A stretch of 64,000 nt of DNA from Methanoperedens sp049303315 (lineage in GTDB: Archaea; Halobacteriota; Methanosarcinia; Methanosarcinales; Methanoperedenaceae). The DNA lies in NCBI GenBank assembly GCA_049303315.1, contig JBAQMZ010000053.1, positions 1 through 64,000 on the forward strand, written 5' to 3'. This document shows positions 60,597 through 64,000 of the stretch, in pieces (position 1 is the first letter of the stretch; the number at the start of each line of letters is the position of its first letter). Under the pieces are notes generated by a model. It did not search any database, had not been told where the DNA came from, and worked only from the letters and a program-made list of their open reading frames with translations. A program made the position numbers and the translations under genes.

Positions 60597-61901
60597 TTAT
60601 ACGGCCTCCGCTATTGCCTTTATTGGCTCTCTGAACTCATCTACTGAGCTGAAGACGTCTCCTACTAACTGGGATGTCTTTGCAGGGCTGTAGATCTGTA
60701 CACCTGCGTCAAGCGCAACTGCTGCTGCTACGCATGGTACACCAAGTCCCTTTGAGTGCCTTGTGGTTACGTGGTTGCCGTTGAATGTTCCAGGTCCTCC
60801 GCCACCGTATATGGAGTGCGAGAAGAACGAGAATCCGACTGCAACACCCTGTACTTTACCGAAGTCGCATCCGGGCAGTGTTGTCTCTTTCTCGATGATG
60901 TCGTTGAAGTACAGCAATACTGCTGATACTGACTGTGGAGCTCTCTGTGCGCCGCAGTTAATGAGTGTTGCGATCATTGTGCCTGCTGCACAATACGCAT
61001 TCCACTTTCCGACATCATTGGTCTTGTAGGTTGTGTAGCCAGATGCGAATTTCTTATCTGCGCTGATTACCTTATCTGCAATTGCCTTTTCGACGCATGC
61101 ATGGACAGCCGAACCGATGGTACCGGTCTTGCCCAGCGCCTTTGTTGTGCCGTAAACCATGTTGTTTGCGTTCAAGCCCTGGTGTGAGTATGCTAACAGT
61201 CTGTGTCTCTCCTGTATGCCGATTGCGTCGCCCATTTCGAAGACGCCCACGGTTTCGAGGGTTGAGCACAGCGCTGCTGTGTTCATAGCATTGAACTTGC
61301 AGGTTGCTGCAAGGTGGTTTGCCATGACGTTCCTCAATGTGTAGCCAAAGCCTTCATCTTTCTGCGGGATTTCGACGATTGACTTTACGTTTCCGCCTAC
61401 CATATCCAGTGTCTGTGGGTACTGTCCCCAGACTGCGGACTTGATGGTTGGTGCATCGAACATTCCGATGTTGAACTGGTCGATTATTGCCTGTGTGACC
61501 GCTGATCCTGAGCAGGTCAGTGAGGACACATATTCTGCTGCTACATCGATTCTTGCAGATGGTACCTGGACGATTAACTGCTTGCCACCATTTAATGATT
61601 CCACATTGGTGTCGTCGCCACTGTCAACTTTTACCAGGTCTGCAACTGCGCTCTGAATCTTAGCTGCATTCTTTACGATATCCAGTTTCAAATCTCTTCC
61701 AAGAATCTTTCTGCCTTTGCCACCCAAAGTACCGGTTGCTAAGGCTTTCTCGATTCCTGCTAAGTCAACGGCCGCTGTTCGCTTGATACCGGTGACTATT
61801 TTCTTGATAGCGGCATTCCTCATCGGGCTTATGTCGTTTATGTCGACGCCTGATTTGAGTTTTGCTCCTCTGTCGCTATATAGGTCTATTTTGTCAGCCA
61901 C
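60597..61901 (-). CDS. mcrB: Methyl-coenzyme M reductase beta subunit (McrB)
   Basis: 434 residues. Beta subunit of MCR. Features: KIDLYSDRGAKLKSGVDIND at the N-terminus, GYTLRNVMANHLAATCKFNA, ALCSTLETVGVFEMGDAIG, and the C-terminal SHSIYGGGGPGTFNGNHVTT (coenzyme B site) with TRHSKGLGVPCVAAAVALDA. First gene of the operon, with a Shine-Dalgarno site AGGAGGT. Confidence 0.98.
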   Translation of the reverse strand: MADKIDLYSDRGAKLKSGVDINDISPMRNAAIKKIVTGIKRTAAVDLAGIEKALATGTLGGKGRKILGRDLKLDIVKNAAKIQSAVADLVKVDSGDDTNVESLNGGKQLIVQVPSARIDVAAEYVSSLTCSGSAVTQAIIDQFNIGMFDAPTIKSAVWGQYPQTLDMVGGNVKSIVEIPQKDEGFGYTLRNVMANHLAATCKFNAMNTAALCSTLETVGVFEMGDAIGIQERHRLLAYSHQGLNANNMVYGTTKALGKTGTIGSAVHACVEKAIADKVISADKKFASGYTTYKTNDVGKWNAYCAAGTMIATLINCGAQRAPQSVSAVLLYFNDIIEKETTLPGCDFGKVQGVAVGFSFFSHSIYGGGGPGTFNGNHVTTRHSKGLGVPCVAAAVALDAGVQIYSPAKTSQLVGDVFSSVDEFREPIKAIAEAV

Positions 61902-62198
61902 GTTTATTTACCTCCTATTTGTATATTCCAAGAAATTGCTCACTTGGAAGCGATACAACAAACGAGCGACTACAACATGATAGAGTATAGAACCCAAAAT
62001 AGTTGTTTTATGTCCTATTTAATTCCCGTATCACATTGTTTTTTATTGTATCGAACAACCATTACAATCCCTTGCACACCCTACCAATTCCTTTAAAGTA
62101 CTTAAAGTTTACGAATCGTTCATGATAATACATTATAAAATAGTTCAAGATAAAAATCACTAGCACCAGACATTTATTTCAAATGATGCCTTTGGATT
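61902..62198 (-). promoter_or_regulatory. mcr upstream region
   Basis: About 300 bases without a gene. On the minus strand a TATA-like TATTTTATAATG lies at 62131-62142, which would give a long leader of roughly 200 bases before mcrB. I find no strong inverted repeat in it. Another, closer promoter is possible. Confidence 0.4.
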
Positions 62199-62507
62199 TT
62201 ATCCACCGCTTTCAACACTTACATCCGTCATTTCTGTTGGAGCGGCTTCTTTCTCTTTCTCTAATTTTTCGCCTACTTCCTCACGGGAGAATATTTTCTC
62301 TTTGATTTCTTTCTCTTCAACTTCTCTTATAATCAAAAGAATTTCAGGTTTATAATACAGATTGGTCTTATCAACAAGCGCCCATGTGCCTTCTTCATCC
62401 GACATGATTTCGGTTATAAATCCCTTTGTCCCTGTTGCCCCGTATAATACTGGACTGCCCACATGTATGGGATTTCCTGCTGAGTCGAATACCCTTGGTT
62501 CACTCAT
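62199..62507 (-). CDS. DUF2098 family protein
   Basis: 102 residues. The N-terminal domain VGSPVLYGATGTKGFITEIM and TWALVDKTNLYYKPEILLII matches DUF2098, a small beta-barrel family confined to methanogenic archaea and relatives, often encoded near methanogenesis genes. The C-terminal third is a Lys/Glu-rich helix. Function unknown. Confidence 0.8.
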   Translation of the reverse strand: MSEPRVFDSAGNPIHVGSPVLYGATGTKGFITEIMSDEEGTWALVDKTNLYYKPEILLIIREVEEKEIKEKIFSREEVGEKLEKEKEAAPTEMTDVSVESGG

Positions 62508-62615
62508 CTAAACCCCGTTTTATTCGTCATACCACTTAATACTTTTGGTTTTTTCCCGTCTTTTGGTTTTCCAAAGTCATAATCAGGCACGGATAAAAAG
62601 ACTATAAGCTAAAAA

Positions 62616-62999
62616 TCAAACTTCTATTCTCTTAGCGTTCTTATTTATATCCTTATAGTGCTTTTTCATATCTTTTAATTTTTCAAAAGCATCCCCACAT
62701 GCCTGGAATATTTTTTCAGGCTCCATCCCCATGCGATACTTATCAATTAGAGCGCGAAGCTCGTAATTGCAATTTGCACATAAGTGGATTATTTGATTAT
62801 TGCCAGAATCCGAACCGAATTCTTTTGGCACTAGGAGATGCTGATGAATAGAGGCATTGCTTGCGTACCCGCAAATCTCGCATTCAACATACGGCTTGTC
62901 AAGATTTTCCAGCTTCAGCCATTTCTCAATATAGCCATCAATATACTTTTTATTCTTTATTTCATCTGCAAGCCGGGCTTTATCGCTGCGATTTTGCAT
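62616..62999 (-). CDS. HNH-like zinc protein
   Basis: 127 residues. CEICGYASNASIHQHLLVPK, then NNQIIHLCANCNYELRALID: CxxC...His-x-His...Asn...CxxC in the order of HNH endonucleases. N-terminal basic helix. It could nick DNA or RNA, or be a housekeeping HNH relative. It is read from the same strand as the next two genes. Confidence 0.7.
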   Translation of the reverse strand: MQNRSDKARLADEIKNKKYIDGYIEKWLKLENLDKPYVECEICGYASNASIHQHLLVPKEFGSDSGNNQIIHLCANCNYELRALIDKYRMGMEPEKIFQACGDAFEKLKDMKKHYKDINKNAKRIEV

Positions 63000-63006
63000 A
63001 ATCCTG

Positions 63007-63381
63007 TTACGATTTGCTAAGTATTATCAAATCAGGTCTTGGTTTTTCAAAGCTGGCAAGCTCGTTCTTGCATCTGCTGCAAAGTTCCCGCGCCGTAAAT
63101 GCCACTACTTCGAATGAACCCGGCAGTGTGCGGGCATAGATCAAATGAGGCTTTAATCCGAGGTCTTTGCTGATTTCAGACAGGACAGCAACAAATTGTT
63201 TTTTATAGACCTCTATATCCTCGGTCTGCAAGCCCCTTAAATCTGCAAGCATTCCGATACACCCGCATGCAGTTCCAAATACTTTTAATTCTACTATGTA
63301 AACCGGTGCACCTTTGAACTTCCTTATGGTACTCTCAAGCTTTCCACGGCTTTCGGGAATTTTATTTAAGAAATCGCGCAT
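63007..63381 (-). CDS. Conserved hypothetical protein
   Basis: 124 residues. I do not recognise the family. Cys residues in GTACGCIGMLADLRG and CSRC near the C-terminus could bind metal or Fe-S. It overlaps the U32 protease gene by 16 bases at its start, so is translationally coupled to it and may be its partner. Confidence 0.6.
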   Translation of the reverse strand: MRDFLNKIPESRGKLESTIRKFKGAPVYIVELKVFGTACGCIGMLADLRGLQTEDIEVYKKQFVAVLSEISKDLGLKPHLIYARTLPGSFEVVAFTARELCSRCKNELASFEKPRPDLIILSKS

Positions 63382-64000
63382 TTTGTTTGGACCTCACTTA
63401 AAGGCAGGGTTTTTCTCCGGGAATCTGTGAATTCATAAACCCTCATAACTCTTTCCGAAGTAGCTTTACAGAATCCGCACTTTTTACAGAATTTTTTGCA
63501 TTTCATCCACTGCTGGATGGCGCCATCCAGCTCCTTGTTCGGGATATAGAACAGATCGCGCAGTTCACTCGGGCAATCCAATAAATCCATTAAATTTCCA
63601 TCATAAGACCGGTTTGAATAAGCCTTCATGCAATTTATTATCCATTGTATAGTGTTTGCACGCCCGGACATCTTGAAACAATCTATACCTATAGCTTCGT
63701 AAGCCTTCAGGTCTTCAGGTCTTATCCACGGGGATTTAATAATAAGCTCCGGATACCTGACCCTGAATGAAATGCACTTTTCATAGTAATAGTCACTGAA
63801 GATATTGGGCTTGTTACCAAGCGCTGTCATGTGAGAGAATAAATTGAAGTGGGAATACCTGAAGGGGCATTTATACAAACACGCTTCATTTACCAGCAGC
63901 CTGAGTTCGCATCCCACCGTTTCTTTTATATTTTCCAGGATATCGAAATTCCGGTTTATATTTGTATCCAGAGTCAGGGCGTCAGCGCCGAGCTCTTCGA
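63366..64000 (-). CDS. U32-family peptidase-like protein, partial
   Basis: At least 210 residues; the frame runs off the right edge, so the N-terminus is missing. U32 features: LRLLVNEACLYKCPFRYSHF with two cysteines, then WIRPEDLKAYEAIGIDCFKM, and a C-terminal CKKFCKKCGFC. In UbiU/V and TrhP-like U32 proteins four such cysteines hold a 4Fe-4S cluster used in O2-independent hydroxylation, so a hydroxylation role is more likely than proteolysis. The open frame begins before the internal ATG at 63917. Confidence 0.8.
   Translation of the reverse strand, partial: EELGADALTLDTNINRNFDILENIKETVGCELRLLVNEACLYKCPFRYSHFNLFSHMTALGNKPNIFSDYYYEKCISFRVRYPELIIKSPWIRPEDLKAYEAIGIDCFKMSGRANTIQWIINCMKAYSNRSYDGNLMDLLDCPSELRDLFYIPNKELDGAIQQWMKCKKFCKKCGFCKATSERVMRVYEFTDSRRKTLPLSEVQTKCAIS

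Overview
The window comes from a methane-metabolising archaeon. It carries a complete mcrBDGA operon (methyl-coenzyme M reductase), cdhABC of the acetyl-CoA decarbonylase/synthase complex, formylmethanofuran dehydrogenase subunits, a group II chaperonin, archaellum genes, and families typical of methanogens (DUF1699, DUF1805, DUF2098). The mcr operon lacks mcrC, and one McrA site differs from the methanogen consensus. Together with the Methanosarcinales-like gene content, this suggests an anaerobic methanotroph, probably near Methanoperedenaceae (ANME-2d). That placement is inference; no tree was made.

Layout. 1-4.3 kb: cdhA-cdhB-cdhC on the minus strand, running off the left edge. 4.5-10.1 kb: a PrmC/HemK-like methyltransferase, an unknown AT-rich gene, DUF1699, an Fe-S protein with fwdB and fwdD, and a dihydrouridine synthase. 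10.2-16.8 kb: proteostasis block thermosome, grpE, dnaK, dnaJ, with a zinc-finger/diadenylate-cyclase-like gene between dnaK and dnaJ. 16.8-24.1 kb: small mixed genes (nucleotidyltransferase, two arrestin-fold proteins, acylphosphatase with coiled coil, LeuC-type dehydratase, M29-type peptidase, pilin, membrane proteins, cytosine deaminase). 24.1-27.9 kb: ilvN, ilvB and a LeuA/CimA gene. 28-31.4 kb: a Bro-N gene, a restriction-modification gene remnant, an M42 peptidase and small genes. 32-44 kb: a receiver protein, then archaellum genes flaB1-flaB2-flaF-flaG-flaH-flaI-flaJ and chemotaxis genes cheY-cheB-cheA-cheR-cheC. 44.3-48.2 kb: a four-gene apparent RiPP cluster inserted between cheC and cheD. 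48.3-56.7 kb: cheD, two CDF transporters, an AbiE-like toxin-antitoxin pair, small regulators and a B12-type radical SAM enzyme with a C-terminal PqqD-like domain. 56.8-64 kb: small methanogen-type genes, the mcr operon, DUF2098, an HNH protein and a partial U32 protease.

The standout system is 44.3-48.2 kb. A 59-residue precursor peptide ends in a Cys/Trp-rich tail. It is followed by a radical SAM/SPASM enzyme with an N-terminal PqqD-like recognition domain, a protein resembling the cyanobactin LynF/TruF/PatF peptide prenyltransferases, and a flavin amine oxidase. The sequence predicts a ribosomally made, radical-modified and possibly prenylated peptide or peptide-derived cofactor in an archaeon. 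Two hairpins between the precursor gene and the enzymes fit a design in which the peptide is made in excess.

Other points: the fla and che operons share an identical promoter layout (two TCACA-type repeats 11 bases apart, then a TATA box 12 bases on). Several genes have no ATG/GTG/TTG at the start that homology or the Shine-Dalgarno site demands. A CCCCGTATT hairpin recurs just upstream of three unrelated minus-strand genes.
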